From NCBI GenBank assembly GCA_013298565.1, contig JAAFIC010000032.1, forward strand, positions 1-33,684: a DNA stretch of 33,684 nucleotides, read 5' to 3'. The translations under genes and the position numbers were made by a program. Position 1 is the first letter of the stretch, and every line of letters starts with the position of its first letter. This document shows, piece by piece, positions 10,756 to 18,763 of the stretch. The notes under the pieces were generated by a model. It saw only the letters and a list, made by a program, of their open reading frames with translations, ran no database searches and was not told where the DNA came from. This DNA comes from Alphaproteobacteria bacterium (lineage in GTDB: Bacteria > Pseudomonadota > Alphaproteobacteria > Elsterales > Elsteraceae).

Positions 10756-12087
10756 CTAAGCCGTAAGCGTGGCGTGGATCGAGAGCGCGGCTTGCTTGCC
10801 GTCTTCGACCGAGGCCACCGTGAGATCCTGCCCGCCCGCCACGCAGTCGCCGCCTGCCCACACTTTCGGCAAGGAGGTCCGCCGTTCGGCATCGACCTGG
10901 ATGCGCCCCTTTTCAAGCGCAAGGCCGGAAAATTCCGGTGCGGCATAGGTTTGGCCAATGGCTTTGAAGATTTGATCCGCCGCCAAGGTAAAAGTCTCGC
11001 CCGTCCCCGTTACGGCCCCGCCTTTGAGCGTCGTGTACTCGAAGGTAATGCCGCTGGCCGCGCCATTGACTGCCTCAACTTTTACGGGTTTTGCCCAATG
11101 TTTGATTTTCACCCCGTTGGTCTGTGCCCAATCTTGCTCCACGGGGGTAGCCGTCATGGTTTCCACACCGCGCCGATAGACGAGGGTGACATCTTCCGCG
11201 CCGAGGCGCTTGGCCTGCGTTGCGGCGTCAATAGCGGTATTGCCGCCGCCGATCACCACCACGCGCCGCCCAATGGGAAGCCCGGTTAGGTCCGCCGTCT
11301 GGCGCAGTTTGGCAATGAAATCAACAGCGTTTTCCACGCCCGGCAACTCTTCGCCCGGCGCGTTCAGGGCGTTCACTCCGGTAAGGCCAAGACCGAGGAA
11401 GACCGCATCGAAACCCTTGGCAAGATCATCCAACGACCCATCGCGCCCCAGCATCCAATCGGTCACGACCGTGATACCGCCGATAGCGAGAATATAATCT
11501 ATTTCCTGTTGAGCGAAATCATGGGGGGTTTTGTAGGCCGCAATCCCATATTCGTTCAACCCGCCCAGCTTGGCGCGGCCTTCATAAACCGTTACGTCAT
11601 GGCCAAGCGTGGCGAGTTTATGGGCCGCCGATAACCCCGCAGGGCCGCCGCCAACAACCGCCACGCGCTTACCCGTAAGGGGGGCGCGGGTGAAAATCTG
11701 CACGCCCTGATCGAACAGCCAATCGGTCGCGCGCCGTTGCAGCGCGCCGATCTGCACGGCCTTATCTTCATAGGTATTCCGCACGCAGGCTTGCTCGCAC
11801 AGAATTTCGGTCGGGCAAACGCGGGCGCACATGCCGCCCATGATGTTCGCCGATAGAATATCGGTGGCCGAGCCTTTGAGGTTGCCCGTGCCGATTTTCC
11901 GAATGAAGCTCGGAATATCAATGCCCGTCGGGCAGGCCGTGATGCACGGTGCATCGTAACAGAACAGGCAGCGATCCGCCTCGACCAGCGCTTGCGCGGG
12001 GGTCAGCGGTGGGTGCGCGTCGCCGAAATTCTCAGCAAGAACCCCCGGCGACAGGCGGCCTGCGGTAATATCCACTAAATCCTTCAT
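10756..12087 (-). CDS. preT: NAD-dependent dihydropyrimidine dehydrogenase, subunit PreT
   Basis: A 443-residue FAD/NAD(P) oxidoreductase with an N-terminal iron-sulfur domain, resembling GltD and the N-terminal half of eukaryotic dihydropyrimidine dehydrogenase. Cys-rich motifs: CLFCYDAPCITACPTGID and CARVCPTEILCEQAC. FAD-binding GGGPAGLSAA near residue 146 and NAD-binding GGGNTAIDAA follow. It passes electrons from NADH to PreA. The ATG at 12087 has a strong GGAGGGG 4 nt upstream. It lies 12 bp before preA and 68 bp after the amidohydrolase gene. Confidence 0.95.
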   Translation of the reverse strand: MKDLVDITAGRLSPGVLAENFGDAHPPLTPAQALVEADRCLFCYDAPCITACPTGIDIPSFIRKIGTGNLKGSATDILSANIMGGMCARVCPTEILCEQACVRNTYEDKAVQIGALQRRATDWLFDQGVQIFTRAPLTGKRVAVVGGGPAGLSAAHKLATLGHDVTVYEGRAKLGGLNEYGIAAYKTPHDFAQQEIDYILAIGGITVVTDWMLGRDGSLDDLAKGFDAVFLGLGLTGVNALNAPGEELPGVENAVDFIAKLRQTADLTGLPIGRRVVVIGGGNTAIDAATQAKRLGAEDVTLVYRRGVETMTATPVEQDWAQTNGVKIKHWAKPVKVEAVNGAASGITFEYTTLKGGAVTGTGETFTLAADQIFKAIGQTYAAPEFSGLALEKGRIQVDAERRTSLPKVWAGGDCVAGGQDLTVASVEDGKQAALSIHATLTA

Positions 12088-12155
12088 GAACCCCTCCGTC
12101 TTCCGCTTCAGCAGAATGACCGCGAACCCGATTGATGTTTTTTGTAATTCTTGAG

Positions 12156-13409
12156 TTATGCCGACGCCGCTTCGACCATAGCGTGCAGCAATACATTGCA
12201 GCCCGCCGCACAGTCCGAAGCCGTGGCGTTTTCTACTTCGTTATGGCTAATGCCATCTTCGCAGGGAATGAAGATCATCCCCGTGGGCGCAACGCGGTTG
12301 ATGTAGCAGGCGTCATGCCCAGCACCGCTGACAATCTCCATGCTGGAAAAACCTAAACGCTGCGTGGCGTTCCGCACTGCGCCGACGCATTTTTCGTGGA
12401 AAGTCACGACGGGCGAATGCCAAATCTGCACAAGATCGACCGTTAGCCCATGTTCAGCCGCGATTTTATCGACCGACGCGCGCATCTCTGCATCCATTGC
12501 CGTAAGGGCGGCTTCGTTCGGATTGCGGAAGTCGATCGTGAAGAAAATCTTGCCGGGAATGGTATTGCGCGAGTTTGGCGTGACGTTCAGCAAGCCCACC
12601 GTTGCGCGGCCAAAGGGCCTGTGCGACAGACCAATGCGGTTGACCTCCACGACCATTTTTGCGGCACCAACGAGGGCATCGCGACGAATTTCCATGGGCG
12701 TCGGCCCCGCGTGGGCTTCTTGCCCCGTCAGCGTCACTTCGTACCAGCGCTGCCCTTGAGCATGTGTCACCACGCCGATGGTTTTGGTTTCGGCTTCCAG
12801 AATCGGGCCTTGCTCGATATGCGCCTCGAAATAGGCCCCAACGGCACGCCCACCGACTGGCACATCGCCCGCATAACCGATGCGCTGCAATTCTTCGCCC
12901 ATCGTTTTGCCATCGAGATCGGCGCGCGACAGGCCGTACTCCAGATCGAACACCCCTGCGAACACGCCCGAGGCCACCATTGCCGGGGCAAAACGGCTAC
13001 CCTCTTCATTTGTCCAAACGGCCACTTCCACGGGAGCTTCGGTCTCGATACCGAAGTCGTTCAAGGTGCGAACAACTTCTAGCCCCGCCAGCACACCATA
13101 GACGCCATCGAATCTGCCGCCCGTCGGTTGGCTATCCAAATGGCTGCCGGTCATCACCGGCGGTAAATCATTATTCTTCCCCGCACGCCGCGCGAAGATA
13201 TTGCCCATTTTATCGACGGAGATCGTGCAGCCCGCGTCCCGGCACCATTGGGCAAAAAGATCACGGCCCGCGCGGTCGAGATCAGTGAGGGCGAGACGGC
13301 AAACGCCGCCCTTCTCTGTCGCGCCGATTTTGGCCATGTCCATCAGGCTTTGCCACAGGCGGCCCTCGTTAACGGCCATGTTCGAGCGATCTTTTGCGTT
13401 CTCTGCCAC
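12156..13409 (-). CDS. Zn-dependent amidohydrolase, N-carbamoyl-beta-alanine / N-carbamoyl amino acid type
   Basis: A 417-residue M20-family hydrolase that would release beta-alanine (or 3-aminoisobutyrate), ammonia and CO2 from the ureido acid made by dihydropyrimidinase, closing the pathway. Metal-site blocks: TGSHLDSQPTGGRFDG (His90, Asp101), WTNEEGSRF, EAHIEQGP, and GHDACYINRVAPTGMIFIP near the C-terminus. Allantoate amidohydrolases and L-carbamoylases share this fold; the neighbours favour beta-ureidopropionase activity. Initiation is at GTG 13409, supported by GGGAG 7 nt upstream; the later ATG at 13379 lacks such a site. It is the first gene after the putative RutR operator and a roughly 130-nt leader. 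Confidence 0.92.
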   Translation of the reverse strand: MAENAKDRSNMAVNEGRLWQSLMDMAKIGATEKGGVCRLALTDLDRAGRDLFAQWCRDAGCTISVDKMGNIFARRAGKNNDLPPVMTGSHLDSQPTGGRFDGVYGVLAGLEVVRTLNDFGIETEAPVEVAVWTNEEGSRFAPAMVASGVFAGVFDLEYGLSRADLDGKTMGEELQRIGYAGDVPVGGRAVGAYFEAHIEQGPILEAETKTIGVVTHAQGQRWYEVTLTGQEAHAGPTPMEIRRDALVGAAKMVVEVNRIGLSHRPFGRATVGLLNVTPNSRNTIPGKIFFTIDFRNPNEAALTAMDAEMRASVDKIAAEHGLTVDLVQIWHSPVVTFHEKCVGAVRNATQRLGFSSMEIVSGAGHDACYINRVAPTGMIFIPCEDGISHNEVENATASDCAAGCNVLLHAMVEAASA

Positions 13410-13434
13410 GGGTTTGCTCCCTGCCTCAATCCCA

Positions 13435-13540
13435 AACTGTGCAGGAGGGCAGACGGGCAGAACTCACCCGTTCGGGGCAATGCCCCGCTGTCCACGCTCC
13501 CACTCGAAACCCTCGGTCGGCGACGCGAGTCTAACGCCCG
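13435..13540 (-). other. Leader of the pyrimidine catabolic operon with two stable hairpins
   Basis: Between the putative promoter and the amidohydrolase GTG, the minus strand can form CGGGGC-ATT-GCCCCG (13487-13473) and, immediately after, ACGGG-N9-CCCGT (13471-13453). No T run follows either. It matches no riboswitch class that I recognise; it may be a structured 5' UTR or chance GC-rich pairing. Confidence 0.3.
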
Positions 13541-13541
13541 C

Positions 13542-13570
13542 ATTTTACCGACATGTCCTGTTGAGCAAAA
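13542..13570 (-). promoter_or_regulatory. Putative promoter of the pyrimidine catabolic operon
   Basis: The minus-strand -10 candidate TAAAAT (13547-13542, five of six matches) is preceded at 17 nt by a poor -35, TTTTGC. An alternative is TTGACC (13599-13594), inside the RutR-like operator, as -35 with TCTGCT as a weak -10. Either arrangement places the operator at or just upstream of the promoter. Confidence 0.35.
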
Positions 13571-13583
13571 AGCAGACCAGTTT

Positions 13584-13599
13584 CTGACCAAACGGTCAA
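13584..13599. promoter_or_regulatory. RutR-like operator
   Basis: CTGACCAAACGGTCAA contains perfect inverted arms TGACC and GGTCA separated by 4 nt. It matches the E. coli RutR consensus TTGACCANNTGGTCAA at 12 of 14 defined positions. It overlaps the stop codon of the rutR-like gene (13596-13598) and lies about 175 bp before the amidohydrolase start. Binding is inferred, but the adjacent gene encodes a close RutR relative. Confidence 0.75.
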
Positions 13600-14318
13600 G
13601 AGAGTGTTTTGGGGGATTTCACTAAGCCGCCGAGAACCATTTGCGTTAGCACCTGCGCCGCCTGCTCGAAATCCGCTGCTTCCAGTGCCTCTTTTCGCAG
13701 CAGAATGGTGATTTGAGTGGCAAAGTCTGAATAATGCTGCGTCGTCGCCCAAATGCTGAAGAGCAGGTGGCGCGGATCGACGGGCGCGAGTTCCCCGCGA
13801 TCAATCCAGCCTTGGATAATCGCGGCCTTGGTATCAACCCAAGCAAGCAGCCGTTCTTCCAAATGTTCGCGGATGAGTGGCGCACCGTTCAAAATTTCGT
13901 TGGCCCAAACCTTCGATGCCTGGGGCCGCACACGCGAATAATGCAGCTTGGCGCGAATATAGGCTTCCAGGGCCGCGCGCGGCGAATCCCGCAGATCGAA
14001 AGTTGCTGCCGACAGCCATTCCTCCAGAATATCTTTCAAAATACGCAGGTAGAGCGCCTCTTTCGTACTGAAGTAATAGTGAATATTAGCCTTGGGTATC
14101 CCAACCCGTTCGGCAATTTTCGCCATCGTCGCCCCGTGCAGCCCGTAGGTGGCGAAAACCTCTTCGGCCACCACCAGAATTTCGGCCTCCGAGCGGGCGC
14201 GCCCCCGCCGCCCAGGGGCAAGGTGATGACCGGGGGGAGGCTGATGGGCAGCGGCAGCACCGAGTGTCGGGACAGCCGAGGACTGAGGGGGAGGGCGGTT
14301 ATCCATGCCCATAATCAT
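13596..14318 (-). CDS. rutR: TetR-family regulator, RutR-like
   Basis: A 240-residue repressor. About 40 Pro/Gly-rich N-terminal residues precede a TetR helix-turn-helix (AKIAERVGIPKANIHYYFST KEAL region). The ligand domain closely follows E. coli RutR: KLHYSRVRPQASKVWANEIL, GAPLIREHLEERL and SIWATTQHYSDFATQI correspond to its RLKLEVSRDYPQAS, GAPLL and MIWASTQHYADFA segments. RutR binds uracil and then leaves DNA. Here the neighbours are the reductive pathway instead of the rut oxygenase genes. No clear ribosome site exists for the ATG at 14318; Met3 (14312) or Met5 (14306) are possible. It sits 45 bp after the aconitase-X small subunit. Confidence 0.85.
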   Translation of the reverse strand: MIMGMDNRPPPQSSAVPTLGAAAAHQPPPGHHLAPGRRGRARSEAEILVVAEEVFATYGLHGATMAKIAERVGIPKANIHYYFSTKEALYLRILKDILEEWLSAATFDLRDSPRAALEAYIRAKLHYSRVRPQASKVWANEILNGAPLIREHLEERLLAWVDTKAAIIQGWIDRGELAPVDPRHLLFSIWATTQHYSDFATQITILLRKEALEAADFEQAAQVLTQMVLGGLVKSPKTLS

Positions 14319-14363
14319 TTCACAGGGAAGGCGGGTACGGCAATTGTATCGGTAAGAATTCCA

Positions 14364-14777
14364 TTATCGGGTAAGGATAACCTGCGCTATCGCCCCGGTC
14401 GTGACCAGCCTGAGCTGATCTCCGGTGATAATCCCCGCAATCTCCGCAACCACAATCGGGCAGCGCAGCCCATAAAGCGCTTCCGCCACCAGCGCCGCCA
14501 CGGTTAAAATTGGGTCGGGTCGCGCCAGAAGAATTCCCACCGGCCCCGTCCCAAGGCGCAAACATTCCGCCAGCACGGAGGAGGATGAGGAAGAGCCGCG
14601 CCCGCACGGCATTACCAGCATCCGCCCCGCAACGCTCTGCCCGACTTGCGGATGGGAGTGGTCGATGATTACCCCGGTCGCCACTGCCACGCCGCCCCAA
14701 AAGCTCAGGGGATCGGTCAACACCAGCGCCGCGCCAGCAGCGTCCCCGCCCGCATAGACCTGTCCAGTACGGATCAT
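14364..14777 (-). CDS. Aconitase-X swivel domain subunit (DUF126)
   Basis: A 137-residue protein of the DUF126 family, the small swivelling subunit of aconitase-X type dehydratases. The family hallmark MPCGRGSSSSSSVLAE is present near residues 56-71, with GVIIDHSHPQVGQSV before it; the serine-rich loop contributes to the active site. The ATG overlaps the stop of the large-subunit gene as ATGA (14774-14777). Two separate subunits are the archaeal and one of the bacterial arrangements; other bacteria have a fused chain. Known substrates in the family are cis-3-hydroxy-L-proline and, in archaea, mevalonate 5-phosphate. Confidence 0.9.
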   Translation of the reverse strand: MIRTGQVYAGGDAAGAALVLTDPLSFWGGVAVATGVIIDHSHPQVGQSVAGRMLVMPCGRGSSSSSSVLAECLRLGTGPVGILLARPDPILTVAALVAEALYGLRCPIVVAEIAGIITGDQLRLVTTGAIAQVILTR

Positions 14778-16024
14778 CCGCGCACCACGCGCCCGATCGC
14801 GGCTGAGGCGATGCAGTCTTCGAGCGCGCCGAACGCCACCTTCACCCCCAAATTACCCGGTGCGTAATGCGCCCATTTACCGGAGTTGGTCATCACGACG
14901 CCATCAAGCCGTTCGAGAATTGCGGTGATGTAGGTGCAGGTATCGGCGACCGGAATCAGCCCGAAACGATCTAAGCCCGCAAGCGCGCCTGACGCCTCCA
15001 ATGCCTGCAAAGTCTCCCGCCCGGTATTAACATAAATCGGTATGCCCCTATCGGGGGCCGCTGCCCGCAGCAGTGAAATCAGCCGATCCCATTCCGCCCG
15101 CGAGAAATGGGGCGTGCCGAGGCAGATTGCGCTGATCGCCACCCCATCCGGCACGGTCGAGAGCTGCGCCAGCGCGTCTGCCACCTGGGCGGGGGTAATC
15201 TCGATAGCTTCCGCAGGCACCCGCCCGCCGAACGCCGCCGCCAGCGTTGAGGCTTCGGGGGTTAGGCCGACCGCGTGAAACAGCCCAACCGCGCCCGAGG
15301 AGGCTGCCGCCGCCCCCAGCGCTTTCAGTTGATCCTCATCGCGCGGCGGCAGCAGCCCCTCGATCACCGGAACGCGCTCGCCGCTTCGCGTGCCGATAAT
15401 GAGACCCACTGCGATGAACAGCGCATCGGTCGGCTCCAGCGAGGCCGGAAAGCCCGTCAGCCGAAACAGAATCTCGCCACGCCGATTTTCATCAAGGTGC
15501 AGCCCCCAGGCCGGTGCCCTCCCCGTGAGCGCGCAGCAGAGATCAATGAAATCGCCGTAGCGGTTCGTACGCGCCCCGATCACCGAATTGGCGAAAACGA
15601 TGGCGTTGGATTCACCCCAAGCGATTTGCTCGCCAAACTTTGGCCGATAGAGGGTTTGATAGGGCGCACAGGTGAAGCTCGCAACGCAGCCCAACGCCTC
15701 ATGGGCCTGCATTAACCGCCGCGCCGGGGTTTGCTCCTCTGGCGATAGCCGCACCAATTCCGGGTGGATCAGATCGAGCGAACCGACGTTCAGCGTCGTC
15801 AGCACGCGCGCTCTGCCCCCACCCGCAACGAGCTTCTCCACGAAATCGAGGCTGACTTGCCCGTGATAGAGACACCCATCAATATGGGCGCCGGAAATAT
15901 CAAGCAACGCTTGTGCGCCCAACGCTTCAGAGAAGGCGGTGAGTATCTGCATCGCGAAGGCCGCAGCGGCCCCGGCGTCACCGTTCCGCATCGCCAGATC
16001 AGCGGGTGTCAGATGCAAAGCCAT
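14774..16024 (-). CDS. Aconitase-X catalytic subunit (DUF521)
   Basis: A 416-residue member of the AcnX catalytic family, forming a hydro-lyase with the small subunit encoded next. Characteristic stretches: SGAHIDGCLYHG (Cys51), ASFTCAPYQTL (Cys119), GESNAIVFANSVIGARTNR, SAICLGTPHFS, VADTCTYIT and the C-terminal TNSGKWAHYAPGNLG. Conserved cysteines in this family hold an iron-sulfur cluster. Bacterial homologues studied so far dehydrate cis-3-hydroxy-L-proline, but no proline-racemase-like, ketimine reductase or hydroxyproline transporter gene is nearby. The genes lie between a bactofilin gene and rutR on one strand. No strong ribosome site was seen for the ATG at 16024. Confidence 0.9.
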   Translation of the reverse strand: MALHLTPADLAMRNGDAGAAAAFAMQILTAFSEALGAQALLDISGAHIDGCLYHGQVSLDFVEKLVAGGGRARVLTTLNVGSLDLIHPELVRLSPEEQTPARRLMQAHEALGCVASFTCAPYQTLYRPKFGEQIAWGESNAIVFANSVIGARTNRYGDFIDLCCALTGRAPAWGLHLDENRRGEILFRLTGFPASLEPTDALFIAVGLIIGTRSGERVPVIEGLLPPRDEDQLKALGAAAASSGAVGLFHAVGLTPEASTLAAAFGGRVPAEAIEITPAQVADALAQLSTVPDGVAISAICLGTPHFSRAEWDRLISLLRAAAPDRGIPIYVNTGRETLQALEASGALAGLDRFGLIPVADTCTYITAILERLDGVVMTNSGKWAHYAPGNLGVKVAFGALEDCIASAAIGRVVRG

Positions 16025-16060
16025 GTGTGGCTAATCGGTCCCGAATCTCCCATCCCTGGT

Positions 16061-16747
16061 TTAGCCCTGAATAATATCGACCTCGCCGATAATTGTGCCG
16101 CCCAGGTCCACTTCCAGCTTGCGGTAGCGTACGCGGCCCTTGATCTGACCCGTGGCGCGCACGATAAGTTTTTCGCGCACCGTAAGATCGCCCTCATAAT
16201 GTCCGGCGATTTCGGCTACATCAATTTCGGCATTGCCCTTGAAGAAACCGCCATCGGCCACTTCGATCACTCGGCCCCCGATAAGCGAGGCATCGACCCG
16301 GCCCTCGACCGTGAGAATATCGCAGGAGTTGATCTCTCCAGACAGGCTGATATCGCGGCCCACGGTGAGGCGCTTGCCTTCAATCTCGGGCCGCGCACCA
16401 GGAGAGGGCATGGCTGGAACAGCGGCGCGGCGCGGGGATTGACCGGGTACACTTAAAGTCTGCCCCATCGGTGCGGCAGCAGCGGAAGGGGTCGGATAGT
16501 CTGGCATTTTTCGGATACCCTCGGATTTCGGCGGAAAGAGAGGCGTCGCGGGTTTGCGCGCGGACGCAGAAGGTGCAAGGACAGATGCGGCAAGGGTCGG
16601 CGGGGCCGCCTCGGGCTGAACGGCTGGTTCGGCAGCGTCTAAGACCGGGGTTAATTCCGGCAAAGAATCTGCAACCTCAAGGACTTCAGTTTCCGGCGAC
16701 AGCTCGTCCCCCGATGAGTTTCCCTTTTTGGGACGACGAAAAATCAC
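16061..16747 (-). CDS. Bactofilin family cytoskeletal protein
   Basis: A 228-residue protein. The first 125 residues or so are Pro/Ala-rich and probably disordered; the C-terminal 100 form the bactofilin (DUF583) beta-helix, seen as repeating short strands such as LTVGRDISLSGEI, LTVEGRVDASLIGG, FKGNAEIDVAEIAG and LTVREKLIVRATGQIKG. Bactofilins polymerise without nucleotide and help place cell-wall or envelope enzymes. I prefer initiation at GTG 16747 (protein begins MIFRRPKKG), with AAGGGA 9 nt upstream; the longer frame to 16915 overlaps the upstream gene and has no bactofilin character. No M23 peptidase, a common partner, is adjacent. Confidence 0.85.
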   Translation of the reverse strand: MIFRRPKKGNSSGDELSPETEVLEVADSLPELTPVLDAAEPAVQPEAAPPTLAASVLAPSASARKPATPLFPPKSEGIRKMPDYPTPSAAAAPMGQTLSVPGQSPRRAAVPAMPSPGARPEIEGKRLTVGRDISLSGEINSCDILTVEGRVDASLIGGRVIEVADGGFFKGNAEIDVAEIAGHYEGDLTVREKLIVRATGQIKGRVRYRKLEVDLGGTIIGEVDIIQG

Positions 16748-16788
16748 GATTGACGGTCCCTTCCCCCATAATAACGGCGCGCGTACCC

Positions 16789-17460
16789 CTAAAAGGCCCC
16801 GCGCTGCCGCAGACGCTCGAACAAATGGATCATAAAGGCGGTTGCGATAATTGGCACCAACAGATTGAGAAAAGGTACCGTGCCTAAAAACGCGAGCACT
16901 GTTCCTGCTGCCCAAATCTGCCCTCGCTCCCGCCGAGCGACTGCCTGAACGGTCGCTAACGGCAAGCGGCGCAAGGCGATGGACTGAAAATTATCCCGCC
17001 CCAGTAAATAGCCGTTCGCCGCATAAAACAACAGCGGCGCAATCGGCCCGGCCAGCAGGTAAAGCGGAAGAATGGCAAGATTAAGCAGCAAACCCTTCCC
17101 CAATAGGGCAAGCGCGCCGCGCACTTCTTCGGTCAGCGGAATATTGCGCGGCGCGGGCAAGGCCGGATAATGCCGCGCTTCCACCGCCGCCGCGATCCTA
17201 TCGGTAAACAGCGAGGTGAGCGCGATAACGGCGATGGGGAACAGCAGCCAGGCCCCCGTGAGGCTTAGAATGCCGCTAAGAAAGCCAATCAGCCAATCAG
17301 CCCACCCCAACCCGGTAACGCCGAGCGCCCCGACGCCAAGCGCGACCAGCACGCTCAAAACGATAAACACCGCAAGCGCGGCAAGCACCGACTGAATAAG
17401 GACATGCCTGATCTTCGGATCGGGCAATTGGCGAAAAGCCAACAGAAGGGCTGAAATCAC
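16789..17460 (-). CDS. EI24-domain (CysZ-like) integral membrane protein
   Basis: A 223-residue inner-membrane protein with about four long hydrophobic segments, a charged loop around PAPRNIPLTEEVRG, and the sequence APLLFYAANGYLLGRDNFQ, characteristic of the EI24/CysZ family (compare the YLLGR-type motif). E. coli CysZ is a sulfate transporter; most alphaproteobacterial EI24 proteins have no tested function, so the sulfate role is not assumed. It is the first gene of a minus-strand run that continues through the bactofilin, aconitase-X genes and rutR, with gaps of 36-45 bp. Confidence 0.85.
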   Translation of the reverse strand: MISALLLAFRQLPDPKIRHVLIQSVLAALAVFIVLSVLVALGVGALGVTGLGWADWLIGFLSGILSLTGAWLLFPIAVIALTSLFTDRIAAAVEARHYPALPAPRNIPLTEEVRGALALLGKGLLLNLAILPLYLLAGPIAPLLFYAANGYLLGRDNFQSIALRRLPLATVQAVARRERGQIWAAGTVLAFLGTVPFLNLLVPIIATAFMIHLFERLRQRGAF

Positions 17461-17581
17461 GTCACTTTATCCCGCACTGCACAAGGGTCGAAAAACAGCA
17501 GTTTGCCGTTGCCTTAAGACAATGGCGATCCTGAGTTCAAGATAAAAGAGGCCACGCGCGCCCGCCCTGCGTGAGAAGCGG

Positions 17582-17609
17582 TTGCAAGGGCAAGTTTCGT
17601 CGCTATACT
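17582..17609 (+). promoter_or_regulatory. Promoter candidate upstream of adenosine kinase
   Basis: TTGCAA, a 16-nt spacer and TATACT match sigma-70 hexamers well. The predicted start near 17616 is only a few bases before a terminator-like hairpin. Confidence 0.5.
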
Positions 17610-17622
17610 CGCGCCGCAACAA

Positions 17623-17643
17623 CCCGGCCCTGCCGGGCTTTTT
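17623..17643 (+). terminator. Terminator-like hairpin in the adenosine kinase leader
   Basis: CCCGGC-CCT-GCCGGG followed by CTTTTT is a textbook intrinsic terminator on the plus strand. There is no plus-strand gene before it within the 160 bp intergenic stretch, so it would terminate or cap the transcript from the promoter at 17582-17609. Confidence 0.6.
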
Positions 17644-17711
17644 GATTTATGCTGACTGATTTTTGAGCCTCTCGGCTCGCAGGTTGGCGCGGGCTTGGGC
17701 GGAGGAATGGG

Positions 17712-18752
17712 ATGGGCGGTGCGCCATTGGAAGTCGTCGGGATGGGCAATGCCATTGTCGATATCTTGGCCCGCGTGGATGATGGCTTTCTGGAGCACGC
17801 GGGTCTCGTCAAAGGCTCGATGACCCTGGTCGATGCCGGGCAATCCGCCCGTATTTACGATCTCCTGCCGCCTGCGGTGGAAATCTCCGGCGGCTCGGCG
17901 GGCAATACCATTGCCGGCGTCGCCTCCTTGGGCGGGCGTGCCGCTTATATCGGTAAAGTGAAGGCCGACCCGTTGGGCGAGATCTTCCGCCACGATATGC
18001 TGGCGACCGGCGCACGCTTCGTGACGCCTGCCGCGCAAGACGGCCCGGCGACGGCGCGCAGTCTGATTCTGGTAACGCCTGACGCGCAACGCACGATGGT
18101 AACTTTCCTAGGTGCCTGCGTAACCCTCGGCCCGGATGATCTGGACCGGGAAGCGATTGGTGCCGCCGCGATTACCTACATGGAAGGCTATCTGTTCGAT
18201 CCGCCCTTAGCGCAAAAAGCCTTTTATGACGCCGCTGCCCACGCCCACGCGAACGGTCGCCGGGTAGCACTCACCCTGTCCGATAGTTTTTGCGTTCACC
18301 GCCACGGCAGCGCCTTTCGCGATTTGATCGAGAATCACGTCGATATTCTCTTCGCCAACGAAGCCGAACTGCTGGCGCTAACCTTGGAGAGCGACTTCGA
18401 TCACGCGGTTGCTGCCCTGAAGGGTAAGGTTGGCGTTGCCGCCTGTACCCGCTCCGAAAAAGGCTCGGTGGTGCTGATGGGCGAGGCGATTGAAGCCGTC
18501 CCCGCGCACCCAGTGGCACATGTGGTCGATACCACCGGCGCGGGCGATCTTTATGCCTTGGGCTTTCTGCTCGGTCTTGCCCGCGATCTTTCTGCCGCTG
18601 ATTGCGCCCGCCTGGGCGGCCTGTGTGCCGCCGAAGTGATTTCGCACATCGGCGCGCGCCCAGAAGCTAGTTTGAAAAGTCTCGCCATAGCGGAACTGCC
18701 GCATCTGGCCGCCGCCCTTACCCTCGATCACGCCCCCACTCCTACCTCGTGA
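17712..18752 (+). CDS. Adenosine kinase (PfkB family)
   Basis: A 346-residue ribokinase-fold sugar/nucleoside kinase. The opening VVGMGNAIVDILARVDD, the substrate segment SGGSAGNTIAGVASLGG and the C-terminal PfkB signature DTTGAGDLYALGFLLGL (catalytic Asp) identify the family. The overall pattern is that of alphaproteobacterial adenosine kinases, which phosphorylate adenosine to AMP with ATP. GGAGGA lies just upstream of ATG 17712. Its stop overlaps a possible GTG start of typA, so the two are likely cotranscribed. Other PfkB nucleoside or sugar substrates cannot be excluded from sequence. Confidence 0.87.
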   Translation: MGGAPLEVVGMGNAIVDILARVDDGFLEHAGLVKGSMTLVDAGQSARIYDLLPPAVEISGGSAGNTIAGVASLGGRAAYIGKVKADPLGEIFRHDMLATGARFVTPAAQDGPATARSLILVTPDAQRTMVTFLGACVTLGPDDLDREAIGAAAITYMEGYLFDPPLAQKAFYDAAAHAHANGRRVALTLSDSFCVHRHGSAFRDLIENHVDILFANEAELLALTLESDFDHAVAALKGKVGVAACTRSEKGSVVLMGEAIEAVPAHPVAHVVDTTGAGDLYALGFLLGLARDLSAADCARLGGLCAAEVISHIGARPEASLKSLAIAELPHLAAALTLDHAPTPTS

Positions 18753-18763
18753 GATCCTTCCCT

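Noticed and set aside
16748-16915. N-terminal extension of the bactofilin frame
   Set aside because: It overlaps the EI24 gene and looks like its shadow; the GTG at 16747 has a proper ribosome site.
17461-17581. A tRNA or small RNA gene in the EI24/adenosine kinase gap
   Set aside because: No cloverleaf or T-arm-like sequence was found; only the promoter and hairpin further downstream are supportable.
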